Source: Companilactobacillus musae (GTDB lineage: Bacteria; Bacillota; Bacilli; Lactobacillales; Lactobacillaceae). From it: 61,272 bases of DNA. The notes below the pieces were generated by a model, which had not been told where the DNA came from, searched no databases, and saw nothing but the letters and a program-made list of their open reading frames with translations. Position numbers and translations under genes: made by a program. Positions 16,788 to 25,747 of the stretch are shown in pieces (the stretch's first letter is position 1; each line of letters begins with the position of its first letter). The stretch lies in contig NZ_BIFW01000012.1 in the NCBI RefSeq assembly GCF_003967595.1, positions 1-61,272 on the forward strand, given 5' to 3'.

Positions 16788-17588
16788 TTATCCTCCAATA
16801 TTCACTAAACTTATTTCATCAATATCTGTCTTCAACCAACGTTTTGCTAATTTCGCAAACTCATCAATTCCAGCAGTCGCGTGTAGTTTTAACGTTCTTG
16901 TTTGACTATCAGTTAATAAATCATTCTTAAATAAATATTCTTTAGCCGTTTCAACGGTACTTACAGCCGGATCTACTAATTTAGTTTCTGGTAAATAATT
17001 ATTAATTTGTTTTTTTAGCATTGGGAAATGCGTACATCCCAAAATTAAGGTATCATAATTACTATCCTTAAATGGACGAAGGGTTGTTTCAATATTCTTT
17101 TTTGCTTCATCACTATCAGCTTTATCCCCCTCCACTAGTGCAACAAATTTTTGAGCTGCTATTCCTAAAACTTTGATTTTAGGATCTATTGCCGCAATTG
17201 TTTTGTCATAGCTTTTAGAGTTAATGGTTGATTCGGTTCCAATAATCCCAACATGATCAGTTTTAGTAATCTTAGAAGCCTGAGTTGAACCCGGCTGAAT
17301 AACACCAAGCATTGGTACGGTAAACTCTTTACGCAATTGTAAAAGGGCATTAGCTGTTGCCGTATTACATCCATAAATAATTAATTTTACATTTTGACTA
17401 ATTAAATACTGTACCATTTCTCTTGTATAAGATATGATTTGTTCATGAGTTTTTACCCCATAAGGCATACGTGCCTCATCACCAATGAAAATTACATTCT
17501 CATTAGGCAATTGACGGATCACTTCTTTAACGACGGTTAGACCGCCCAATCCAGAATCTAATACTCCAATTGGTCTTTGATCACTCAT
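16788..17588 (-). CDS. murI: glutamate racemase
   Basis: The 266-residue enzyme converts L- to D-glutamate for peptidoglycan. Both catalytic cysteines are visible: Cys74 in GCNTATA and Cys185 in LGCTHFP. The N-terminal motif GVLDSGLGGLTVV is also present. It is followed by rdgB, a frequent pairing in Firmicutes. RBS AGGGG lies ahead of the ATG. Confidence 0.96.
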   Translation of the reverse strand: MSDQRPIGVLDSGLGGLTVVKEVIRQLPNENVIFIGDEARMPYGVKTHEQIISYTREMVQYLISQNVKLIIYGCNTATANALLQLRKEFTVPMLGVIQPGSTQASKITKTDHVGIIGTESTINSKSYDKTIAAIDPKIKVLGIAAQKFVALVEGDKADSDEAKKNIETTLRPFKDSNYDTLILGCTHFPMLKKQINNYLPETKLVDPAVSTVETAKEYLFKNDLLTDSQTRTLKLHATAGIDEFAKLAKRWLKTDIDEISLVNIGG

Positions 17589-17721
17589 AATGTTACCCCT
17601 GCCTTCATTTAAGCAAATTATTTGTATTTTATGAAAATAATTATGTTCTATCTTTTACATTGACTTAAAAAGCAATTATTCTAATGATATAATGAATTGT
17701 CTGAAAAAAGGAGTTAAAGCA

Positions 17722-18201
17722 ATGGCCGCAAAATCAAAAGATCTTAAGAAACCAACGTTAACAGATGCTCTACAAAAAGGTGAAGATGGTGAAAATGTAG
17801 ATACGTTAACTGAAAATTACTTTGCAGTTTCGGTACTCCGTGATTTTATCCTTCCTGATCTTCTCGATAAGGATACCGTCGAACTACTATACTGGGCTGG
17901 TAAAAATCTTAGCCGCCAATTGATTCTTGATATGGAAAGTTTACCTGAACTATTCAGTAAAGCTGGTTTCGGCAAATTAGAAATCGTTAAACAATCGCCT
18001 AGTAGCTACACTTACAAATTAACCGGTCCTGAGGTTATTCAACGTTTTGATACTAATAATGATGATCCAGAATTTTCATTAGAGACTGGAATAATAGCTG
18101 AAACTGTTGAAAAGACAATTGCAGCATATTGTTTAGGAACATATACTGTCAACAGTAAAGCCAAAAGCGTTTCAATTAAAATACAAATTGATCGAAACTA
18201 A
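17722..18201 (+). CDS. yslB: YslB/DUF2507 family protein
   Basis: The 159-residue soluble protein contains VLRDFILPDLLD, LYWAGKNLSRQL and a C-terminal beta-rich half, matching the YslB (DUF2507) family. Members resemble V4R/bacterial transport-component folds and have no settled function. I start at ATG 17722, with GGAG eight bases upstream. The longer frame starting at 17692 has no Shine-Dalgarno sequence. Confidence 0.8.
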   Translation: MAAKSKDLKKPTLTDALQKGEDGENVDTLTENYFAVSVLRDFILPDLLDKDTVELLYWAGKNLSRQLILDMESLPELFSKAGFGKLEIVKQSPSSYTYKLTGPEVIQRFDTNNDDPEFSLETGIIAETVEKTIAAYCLGTYTVNSKAKSVSIKIQIDRN

Positions 18202-18295
18202 AGTATACACCAAAAAAAGATTAAAGTGGGAGTTCTCAGCCCATTATGATTCAAAAAACATTTTAGAAATCAACTATATTAATTCTCTATAACGC

Positions 18296-18337
18296 AAAAA
18301 TGGACCATTAATCTAATAAGATTAATGGTCCATTTTT
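18296..18337. terminator. bidirectional terminator between yslB and trxA
   Basis: AAAAATGGACCATTAATCT and its exact reverse complement enclose a four-base loop. The 19-base perfect stem carries A-run and T-run ends. Confidence 0.92.
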
Positions 18338-18347
18338 ATTTCCTTGA

Positions 18348-18659
18348 TTAGTCTGAATATCCATCGAGAATCTTAGCCAATTGTGCCTTGCTGTGGAAAC
18401 CAGTCAAAGTTTCAACTACTTTGTCATCTTTCTTAACAAGCAATGTTGGAATAGCCATGATTCCAAAATCTTTAGGTGTATTAGGATTAGCATCTACATC
18501 CATCTTCAAGAATTTAACAGAATCGTCATCTTCTGATAATTCTTCTATTACAGGTGATTGCATACGACATGGACCACACCAAGTTGCCCAGAAGTCGACT
18601 AATACGACACCATCTTTTGTTTCTTCAGCAAAATCTTTATCTGTTACTTCATCAACCAT
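18348..18659 (-). CDS. trxA: thioredoxin
   Basis: The 103-residue thioredoxin has the WATWCGPCRM active site (Cys28-Cys31) and the conserved cis-Pro in MAIPTLLV. I use ATG 18657-18659, which AAGGAGTG precedes. The open frame extending to 18695 lacks a signal for initiation. It lies downstream of mutS2 in the same direction, a common order in lactobacilli. Confidence 0.95.
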   Translation of the reverse strand: MVDEVTDKDFAEETKDGVVLVDFWATWCGPCRMQSPVIEELSEDDDSVKFLKMDVDANPNTPKDFGIMAIPTLLVKKDDKVVETLTGFHSKAQLAKILDGYSD

Positions 18660-18728
18660 TGTATTCACTCCTTTTAACAAACTAAATCTTATCATTAATA
18701 CTCAATCTTTAAAAAGCATTTGCTCTCA

Positions 18729-21083
18729 TTATAAATCAACAATCGTAGCACCAGATCCACCTGAACTAGCAGGTGCATATCCGAACGATTTCACACGTGG
18801 ATTTCTCTGAAGGTATTTGGTAACACCTTTACGAATAACTCCCGTACCAAATCCATGAACGATCGTAACCTGATTATAACCAGCTAACAAAGCCGAATCA
18901 ATATATTGATCTAAATCAGACATAGCCTCTTCATAACGTTTACCACGAAGATCTAATTTACTAGAAAGTCCGGTACTCTTAGTTCGACGAATCATTGTTG
19001 GTTTCTTCTCAGGTTCTGGCTGTGAACTTTGGACCTTTTCCAATTCGTCCGCATCGAACTTCATCTTTAAAATACCCAACTGTACTTCATATTGGTTATT
19101 CTTATCCTTACGGACAATAGTTCCAATTTGGTCATAAGTTAAGGCTTTAACTTCATCGCCGACTTTTAGAGCTTGTCTACGCTTATTACGACGTAAAACT
19201 CGGTTCTTTTTAATAGCTTCTTCTTGATGCAAGTTCTTCAAATTAGTTTTAGTTGAAATAATCTGATCTTCTTTAATAGCCACACCTTCACGTTGCATTT
19301 TATGCAATTGATCGATGATCTTATCAGATTCCTTTTTAGCTTTAGAAACTATTTGATTAGCACGAACTTTAGCAGCCTGAATCTCCGAGTTCTTGGACTT
19401 GTCTAAGGCATCGCTCTTTTGTTCATAATCTTTTTCAACATCTTTGTTTTTAGCAAGTTGAACCTTCAATTGTTCATTCTTTTGCTCAAACTCTTTACGA
19501 CGATTCTCAAGGTCAGCAATCATATTATTAAGATCCTGACTTTCACCATCCATCAAAGCTTGCCCGCGATCGACAACACTCTTATCCATTCCCAAACGAG
19601 CAGCAATATTAAAGGCATTACTTGCTCCAGGAATACCAATCAACAAACGATAAGTTGGCTTCAAAGATTTGTCATCAAACTCCATACTAGCATTGATTGT
19701 TTCTGGCGTATTATAAGCAAAAATCTTCAATTCTGGATAGTGAGTTGTTGCCATAATAAAACAATTAGCTTTGGCCAGACGTTCCAAAATTGCAATCGCA
19801 ATTGCTGCACCTTCTTGAGGATCAGTTCCGGCACCAAGTTCATCAATCAAAACCAAACTATGTTCAGATACTTTATGAATAATATTAATAATATTATCCA
19901 TATGAGATGAGAAAGTACTCAAGTTTTGTTCAATTGATTGTTCATCACCAATATCAACAAAGACTTCATCAAAAACAGAAATCTCACTCTCTTCACGAGC
20001 CGGAATAAACAATCCTGCTTGAGCCATCAATTGAATTAAACCTAAGGTCTTCATAGTGATAGTTTTACCACCAGTATTAGGACCAGTGATCAGCATAGTT
20101 TTATAGCCATCACCTATCTTAATATCATTAGCTACAACCTTATCAGGGTCGATTAGCGGGTGTTTAGCGTCTTGTAGGTCCACTAGATGATCTTTAGAAA
20201 TAATCGGTTCAGTCGCCTTTATTTCTTTAGCATATTTAGCTTTAGCGTTAATTAAATCAAATTGTGCTAAAACCTCATTATTTTTTACGATCTCGTCAAT
20301 TTCTGGTCGGACCATATCTGACAAACGATTAAGAATTCTAATCTCTTCAGATTTTTCAGATATCTTAGCCTCATGTAATTGATTGTTCATCCCTACAACT
20401 GCTTGAGGTTCAATATAAAGAGTCTGTCCACTGGCACTCTGATCATGAACAACTCCACCAAACTTTGCCTTATATTCCGTTTTAACAGGAATAACAAATC
20501 TATCATCACGAAGAGTAACAATAGCTTCAGTCAAATACTTAGTATTTTTACCACGTGTAAATTGACTCATTGATTCTCTGACTTGGTCATTTAAACGACT
20601 GATACGTCCACGAATATACTTCAAATCTTCAGAGGCAGTATCTAAAACACGACCAGTATCATCTAAAGAACGTCCAATCCGTTTAGTCAATTCTGGATTA
20701 TCAATCAGACGATCATTTAGATCATAAAGTTGACGTAAATCTAATTGATCATCTTTCAATCCTTCAAAGAATTCTTTTAATTCAGTAGTATTTTGCAAAA
20801 CTTGACCGATTGCGGCTAGTTCTGTTCCATTCAAATTTCCATCTTTTTTTAAACGATTAGCTTGATCATGTAAATCAGCTAATTTTCTAACCGGGATTTC
20901 ACCCTTAATACGAATTATATCGGCACCATCTTTTGTTTGATCGATCAATCTTTGGACAATTGATTCTACCGACATTGGCATTAATTTCTTTAAGAGAGTT
21001 TTCCCGCGCGTTGTGATTAGATATTTGGCAATTTCAGCTTTGATCTTGTCAAATTCCAATACTTTCAAAGCTTTATTATTCAT
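18729..21083 (-). CDS. mutS2: endonuclease MutS2
   Basis: The 784-residue protein has the MutS-type ATPase in the middle (Walker A GPNTGGKTITMKT, Walker B DELGAGTDPQEGAA). A coiled coil follows (about 510-620), then a KOW-like segment, and a C-terminal Smr nuclease domain (LDLRGKRYEEAM, HGFGTGVIRKGV). There is no mismatch-recognition domain. MutS2 limits homologous recombination and rescues collided ribosomes; these roles are family knowledge. Confidence 0.95.
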   Translation of the reverse strand: MNNKALKVLEFDKIKAEIAKYLITTRGKTLLKKLMPMSVESIVQRLIDQTKDGADIIRIKGEIPVRKLADLHDQANRLKKDGNLNGTELAAIGQVLQNTTELKEFFEGLKDDQLDLRQLYDLNDRLIDNPELTKRIGRSLDDTGRVLDTASEDLKYIRGRISRLNDQVRESMSQFTRGKNTKYLTEAIVTLRDDRFVIPVKTEYKAKFGGVVHDQSASGQTLYIEPQAVVGMNNQLHEAKISEKSEEIRILNRLSDMVRPEIDEIVKNNEVLAQFDLINAKAKYAKEIKATEPIISKDHLVDLQDAKHPLIDPDKVVANDIKIGDGYKTMLITGPNTGGKTITMKTLGLIQLMAQAGLFIPAREESEISVFDEVFVDIGDEQSIEQNLSTFSSHMDNIINIIHKVSEHSLVLIDELGAGTDPQEGAAIAIAILERLAKANCFIMATTHYPELKIFAYNTPETINASMEFDDKSLKPTYRLLIGIPGASNAFNIAARLGMDKSVVDRGQALMDGESQDLNNMIADLENRRKEFEQKNEQLKVQLAKNKDVEKDYEQKSDALDKSKNSEIQAAKVRANQIVSKAKKESDKIIDQLHKMQREGVAIKEDQIISTKTNLKNLHQEEAIKKNRVLRRNKRRQALKVGDEVKALTYDQIGTIVRKDKNNQYEVQLGILKMKFDADELEKVQSSQPEPEKKPTMIRRTKSTGLSSKLDLRGKRYEEAMSDLDQYIDSALLAGYNQVTIVHGFGTGVIRKGVTKYLQRNPRVKSFGYAPASSGGSGATIVDL

Positions 21084-21102
21084 ACATCTCTCCTATTACA
21101 AA

Positions 21103-21131
21103 ATAAGACTGAAACACAAAGTCTCAGCCTT
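21103..21131 (-). terminator. possible attenuator between cvpA and mutS2
   Basis: On the minus strand an imperfect stem (AAGGCTGA against TCAGTCTT, with small bulges) is followed by TATTTT. It sits between the cvpA stop and the mutS2 ribosome binding site and could dampen read-through. The stem is weak. Confidence 0.4.
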
Positions 21132-21136
21132 AAAGT

Positions 21137-21679
21137 TTATATAGCTCCAATCCATAAACGACTAAGCATAGCCGTCAAAACAGGCGTATTCTTAATCATC
21201 GCTGAAGCTACAAATGAATGTTCCAAAGCATGTTGAATACCGGTTACTGGAATCATTGCTAACAATAGCAATACCATAAAAATGGTAACGTAAGTCACAA
21301 TAAAACCAATAATTCCTCCACTAAGAACATTTACATCATTGTACATTGGAAAATATGTCAGTCTCTTAAAATAAAGACCTGTGAAACGAACAATTATCCA
21401 ACCAATGAAACAAATAAATATAAAAGCAAAGGCACGGTAAAATGCATTATCTAGTTCCATACCAACTTTTGTTGAGAAAAAGGCAAATTCACTACCCAAA
21501 CTTGCCGAAGGATAAGGCACAATCATTTCAAATTTAGGTCCTAATCCTCGAAAGGACACTAAGGCCAAACAGAAAAACAAAACATATCCAACAGCATAAA
21601 ATGCTTCCATGGCTAAACCACGTCGAGCACCAATATAAAAACCATAAATCAAAAGTAAAATAAGTAACAGACTAAGCAT
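21137..21679 (-). CDS. CvpA family membrane protein
   Basis: The 180-residue protein has four or five membrane spans and an N-terminal GFYIGARRGLAMEA loop, as in CvpA. CvpA proteins were linked to colicin V production and purF, but in Firmicutes they usually precede mutS2, as here. Role uncertain. Confidence 0.8.
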   Translation of the reverse strand: MLSLLLILLLIYGFYIGARRGLAMEAFYAVGYVLFFCLALVSFRGLGPKFEMIVPYPSASLGSEFAFFSTKVGMELDNAFYRAFAFIFICFIGWIIVRFTGLYFKRLTYFPMYNDVNVLSGGIIGFIVTYVTIFMVLLLLAMIPVTGIQHALEHSFVASAMIKNTPVLTAMLSRLWIGAI

Positions 21680-21751
21680 TATTTCCCCTTACTTCAATCA
21701 TGCTAAAAAGCGAATTTATAAATCATTATTGATAAGACTATAAACAACCAA

Positions 21752-21773
21752 ACGATTGGCTTCCGCCAATCGT
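21752..21773 (-). terminator. terminator after the alaS-ireB-ruvX-yrzB operon
   Basis: ACGATTGGC and GCCAATCGT form a perfect nine-base stem with a four-base loop, 20 bases past the yrzB stop. The downstream tract on the minus strand (TTGGTTGTTT) is only moderately T-rich. Confidence 0.6.
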
Positions 21774-21792
21774 CAATTTGTTTTATTATAGC

Positions 21793-22092
21793 TTATTCAT
21801 CTTCGTCACTTGTGAAGGTATTCAAAACCTCTTGAACCATATCCCATTCTTCAGGATCATCAATCGGATCTAAGTCTCCAGCATCGACATCGCCATTTGC
21901 ATCTGGTGTAAATGAGAATGCTTGAATTTCTATTTCATCTGAATCTTCTGATGCTTTTGGATATAAGAATACATATGATTTACCATAGTCATCTGAATCA
22001 AAAGTAAAAAGAATTTTATAAACTTCTTCATTACCTTGGTCATCACTTAAAATAACTTCGTCTAAATCTTTTGGTGGTTGTTTTTCACTCAT
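21793..22092 (-). CDS. yrzB: DUF1292 family protein (YrzB-like)
   Basis: The 99-residue, strongly acidic protein carries VILSDDQGNEEVYKILFTFD and YGKSYVFLYP, typical of DUF1292. It follows ruvX in the conserved alaS-ireB-ruvX-yrzB order. The start at ATG 22090-22092 has AAGGTG upstream; the longer frame would overlap ruvX. Function unknown. Confidence 0.88.
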   Translation of the reverse strand: MSEKQPPKDLDEVILSDDQGNEEVYKILFTFDSDDYGKSYVFLYPKASEDSDEIEIQAFSFTPDANGDVDAGDLDPIDDPEEWDMVQEVLNTFTSDEDE

Positions 22093-22102
22093 ATTTATCA
22101 CC

Positions 22103-22537
22103 TTAATTTCGTGTAAGTTTACCTTTAGCATCAAGATAATTCTGAAGAATCATCTCGGCGGCAATCTTATCAATTACTTTCTTACGTTTTTTACGAGACA
22201 CATCCGCCTCATTTATTAACATTCTTTCAGCTTGAACCGTAGTTAAACGTTCATCAATAAAGTCAATTGGCAAATGAAACCTATCTTCGACCATTTTGCC
22301 ATACTCACGAGATTTTTCTACTCTTGGTCCTTCAGTATTATTCATATTCTTAGGCAATCCCAATACAATTCCTGTGGGTTGTTTTTCTTTGATGATTTCG
22401 CCTAAACGATCTAAGCCAAAATCTTCCTTATCCTCGTTAATACGAATAATCTCTACTCCTTGAGCTGTCCAGCCTAATAAATCGCTACAGGCAACTCCAA
22501 CAGTTCTCGAGCCAACGTCTAAACCTAATAATCTCAT
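22103..22537 (-). CDS. ruvX: RuvX/YqgF RNase H-fold nuclease
   Basis: The 144-residue protein begins [16 protein letters not shown], with the catalytic Asp of the RNase H fold, and also has [15 protein letters not shown] and [12 protein letters not shown]. It is proposed to act as a Holliday junction resolvase and in pre-16S rRNA 5' end maturation. The gene starts one base past the ireB stop. Confidence 0.92.
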   Translation of the reverse strand: MRLLGLDVGSRTVGVACSDLLGWTAQGVEIIRINEDKEDFGLDRLGEIIKEKQPTGIVLGLPKNMNNTEGPRVEKSREYGKMVEDRFHLPIDFIDERLTTVQAERMLINEADVSRKKRKKVIDKIAAEMILQNYLDAKGKLTRN

Positions 22538-22795
22538 TTATTTACCTTGATTGAGATAACTTTTAACTAATTCTTCGATTATCTCGTCTCTTTCATGTTT
22601 CAAAATCAAATTACGGGCATCATTATGTCTTGGAATGTAAGCTGGATCACCAGACAGTAGGTAACCAACAATTTGGTTAATTGGATTATAACCCTTTTCT
22701 TCTAGTGATTGGTAAACACTTTGCAGTGTTTCTTTAACATCTTTGCCTTTGTTTTCATTAAAGTCAAAACTCATAGTTTTATCAAGTGAACTCAT
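22538..22795 (-). CDS. ireB: IreB family regulatory phosphoprotein
   Basis: The 85-residue protein (formerly DUF965/YrzL) carries the conserved [18 protein letters not shown] start and [16 protein letters not shown]. In enterococci IreB is phosphorylated by the PASTA kinase IreK on N-terminal threonines and affects cephalosporin resistance. The Thr in the segment SLDKTMSF is the likely equivalent. It lies between alaS and ruvX, its normal place. Confidence 0.93.
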   Translation of the reverse strand: MSSLDKTMSFDFNENKGKDVKETLQSVYQSLEEKGYNPINQIVGYLLSGDPAYIPRHNDARNLILKHERDEIIEELVKSYLNQGK

Positions 22796-22858
22796 GGCAA
22801 ACCTCCGTATAACTAAAATTTAAGTGACCGAAAAGCTTCATTTCAATTATAGCCCACT

Positions 22859-25495
22859 TTAATAAGATTTAATAATATCTTTAGCTAATTGTAACGCATT
22901 TGTTAAACCAGCAGGATTCTTACCACCAGCTTGCGCCATATCGGGACGGCCACCGCCGCCACCTTGAATTTCCTTAGATATTTTCTTAATTAAATCTCCA
23001 GCTTTAACACCTTTAGCTTGAGCATCTTTGTTAACAGCAACGACAAGACTGGCCTTATCGTCTCCACTAGCACCAAGAATCAAAATATCTGACTTATTGT
23101 CATTCTTCCAGTTATCAGCTAATTGTCTAAGCGCAGCCATGTCGGCTGGAATAATATTAGCAATAATCTTGTAGCCATTGATTTCTTCTACATTATCGAA
23201 AACTTCAGCAGATTTTTGACTTGTGAGTTGTGTCTTCAAGTTCTGGTTGTCACGTTTGAGGGCTTTGATTTCATCAACTAATTGAGTTGCGCGACTAGGC
23301 ACATCCTTCAATTGGTTAACTTTAATATTTTTAGCAGTTTCTTGCAATGTTTGTAGTTGTTCATTTAGATATTCAAAAGCCTCTTCACCTGTTACGGCTT
23401 CGATTCTTCTTGTACCTGAACCAATAGCTGATTCTGAAGTGATCTTGAATAATCCCAATTCAGAAGTATTACGAGCATGTGTACCACCACAGAATTCAAC
23501 TGAATAATCTCCAACTTCAACGACTCGAACTGTATCACCATATTTTTCACTAAACATGGCAATAGCACCCTTCTTCTTTTTGGCTTCTTCAATTGGCAAA
23601 ACTTCTGTTTTAACTGGAATAGCAGCCCAGATTTTTTCATTAACAATCTTTTCAAGTTCTGAAATTTGTTCTGATGTCAAAGCAGCGTTGCTATTGAAAT
23701 CAAAACGCAAGTAATCTGGTTCAACTAATGAACCGGCTTGATGAGTTCTAGCACTAACTACATCACGTAAAGCTTGATCTAACAAGTGAGTTGCTGTGTG
23801 ATTGTGACGAACCTTTTCACGGAAATCACCATCGATCTTCAATTGATATTCTGTATCAACATCAAGTTCTGACATGATATTTACCAAATGAATATTTTGA
23901 CCATTAGGTGCATGTTGAACATCAACGACTTCAGCAACTTGATTACCTTTAAGATCATAAATATTACCAGCATCAGCAACTTGTCCACCCATTTCGGCAT
24001 AGAAAGGAGTTGTATCAAAGATAAGTTGAGCTTGGCCTTCAGTAACTGACTTAACTTCCTTATCGTCCATAATAATATTCTTCAAAGTACTTTGAGTTTC
24101 GTTATGATCATAACCGACAAACTCACTAGGTGTCTTGATTTCCATCAAGGTTTCATCTTGCATACCCATTGATTGCAAGTTTCCACGAGCATCACGAGCA
24201 CGTTGTTTTTGTTCTTCCATGTTTTGCTTGAATCCGGCTTCATCAACACTTAAACCTTCGTCATTAGCATATTCACGAGTTAATTCCATTGGGAAACCAT
24301 AAGTATCATAAAGCTTGAAAGCATTAGCTCCGTCAATAACAGTTTCATTCTTCTTACGAAGATCAGCAATTACACCGTTAAGTAGAGCCAATCCAGCATC
24401 AAGTGTTTCTGAGAAACGTTTTTCTTCTTGTTGAATTGTCTTTGAAATGAATTCTTGTTGTTGGCTAACTTCTGGATAATAACTTTCCATAATTCTACCA
24501 ACAATTGGTGTCAATCTATATAAGAATGGTCCATTAATACCTAGCTTCTTACCATTCAAAACAGCACGTCTGATCAAACGTCTAATAACATAACCACGAC
24601 CCTCATTTGAAGGAAGTGCTCCATCACCAATAGCAAATGAAACAGTTCTAGCATGATCAGCAATAATTTTGAAGGAAATATCATCTTCATCATTTACGCC
24701 ATACTTCTTGCCACTTAATTCACCAACATCTTCAATCAATGGCATGAATAAATCAGTTTCAAAGTTAGTTTTAGTACCTTGAATAATTGAAACCAAACGT
24801 TCTAGTCCCATACCCGTATCAATGTTTTTATGTGGTTGTTCAACATATTGACCATTTGGCAAATGATTCAATTCTGAGAAAACAATATTCCAAACTTCAA
24901 GGTAACGTTCATTTTCGCCACCAGGATAGTTTTCAGGATCATCTTCTGAAAGATTGTTGAATTCTTGACCACGATCATAGAAAATTTCTGAATCGGGACC
25001 ACAAGGACCTTCACCAATATCCCAGAAGTTATCTTCATTCTTTAAAATATGATCTTGAGGAATACCAACTTCAGCCCAAAGCTTTTGAGTTTCAGTATCT
25101 TTAGGATAAGTTGTGACATACATGTTATTAACGTCCATCCCGATCCAATCAGGACTTGTTAGAAATTCAAAAGCCCAAGGAATAACTTCTTTCTTAAAGT
25201 AATCACCAACTGAGAAATTACCCATCATTTCGAAGAATGTTTGGTGACGTGCAGTCTTACCAACATTTTCAATATCATTAGTTCTGATACACTTTTGAGC
25301 ATTAGTAATTCTAGGATTCTTTGGTACAACAGTTCCATCAAAGTATTTCTTTAAAGTAGCAACACCAGAGTTGATCCATAAAAGTGTTGGATCATCTTGT
25401 GGTATCAATGATGCACTAGGTTCAATCATGTGACCTTTTGATTGGAAAAAGTCTAAAAACATCTTTCTTATTTCAGCACTTGATAAATTCTTCAT
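22859..25495 (-). CDS. alaS: alanyl-tRNA synthetase
   Basis: The 878-residue class II synthetase has a catalytic core from the N terminus (FLDFFQSKGH, ARHQTFFEMMGNFSVGDYFK) and an editing domain with the zinc site HNHTATHLLDQAL and CGGTHARNTSE. A C-terminal C-Ala domain with a glycine-rich linker (GGGGGRPDMAQAGG) follows. It charges tRNA-Ala. Expression is expected to be controlled by the T-box immediately upstream. Confidence 0.97.
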   Translation of the reverse strand: MKNLSSAEIRKMFLDFFQSKGHMIEPSASLIPQDDPTLLWINSGVATLKKYFDGTVVPKNPRITNAQKCIRTNDIENVGKTARHQTFFEMMGNFSVGDYFKKEVIPWAFEFLTSPDWIGMDVNNMYVTTYPKDTETQKLWAEVGIPQDHILKNEDNFWDIGEGPCGPDSEIFYDRGQEFNNLSEDDPENYPGGENERYLEVWNIVFSELNHLPNGQYVEQPHKNIDTGMGLERLVSIIQGTKTNFETDLFMPLIEDVGELSGKKYGVNDEDDISFKIIADHARTVSFAIGDGALPSNEGRGYVIRRLIRRAVLNGKKLGINGPFLYRLTPIVGRIMESYYPEVSQQQEFISKTIQQEEKRFSETLDAGLALLNGVIADLRKKNETVIDGANAFKLYDTYGFPMELTREYANDEGLSVDEAGFKQNMEEQKQRARDARGNLQSMGMQDETLMEIKTPSEFVGYDHNETQSTLKNIIMDDKEVKSVTEGQAQLIFDTTPFYAEMGGQVADAGNIYDLKGNQVAEVVDVQHAPNGQNIHLVNIMSELDVDTEYQLKIDGDFREKVRHNHTATHLLDQALRDVVSARTHQAGSLVEPDYLRFDFNSNAALTSEQISELEKIVNEKIWAAIPVKTEVLPIEEAKKKKGAIAMFSEKYGDTVRVVEVGDYSVEFCGGTHARNTSELGLFKITSESAIGSGTRRIEAVTGEEAFEYLNEQLQTLQETAKNIKVNQLKDVPSRATQLVDEIKALKRDNQNLKTQLTSQKSAEVFDNVEEINGYKIIANIIPADMAALRQLADNWKNDNKSDILILGASGDDKASLVVAVNKDAQAKGVKAGDLIKKISKEIQGGGGGRPDMAQAGGKNPAGLTNALQLAKDIIKSY

Positions 25496-25504
25496 TTTAT
25501 CTCC

Positions 25505-25693
25505 CCAAAAAAGCGAAAAATCGCTGCAACTCCAAGGACGCCACTGCGCGGTACCACCTTGTTTGCAACGATTTTCGTTAGCCTCTCAACAATTATTATC
25601 TACGATTTAAATTGGCAGCATCTTTATAACAAATATTTAGGCTTTTTCACCGACTAGCCTTCTCTGAAAAACATTCACTATAAGATATATCCA
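25505..25693 (-). ncRNA. T-box riboswitch, alanine type
   Basis: The minus-strand leader contains the T-box signature AAGGTGGTACCGCG (25547-25560). Stem I has an AGAGAAGG and GGTGAAAAAGCC region. A GCT codon at 25617-25619, a candidate specifier for alanine, lies on the 3' side of stem I. A terminator stem AGCGA/TCGCT followed by six T's lies just before alaS. Uncharged tRNA-Ala would favour the antiterminator and raise alaS transcription. The specifier was placed by eye. Confidence 0.9.
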
Positions 25694-25699
25694 AGGAAA

Positions 25700-25728
25700 A
25701 TATTAACCATCAACTTAAAAATTGTCAA
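25700..25728 (-). promoter_or_regulatory. promoter of the alaS T-box transcript
   Basis: TTGACA at 25723-25728 and TAATAT at 25700-25705 (minus strand) are separated by 17 bases. Transcription would begin near 25693, at the base of T-box stem I. Confidence 0.75.
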
Positions 25729-25747
25729 TATTTATATAGTTGCGAAA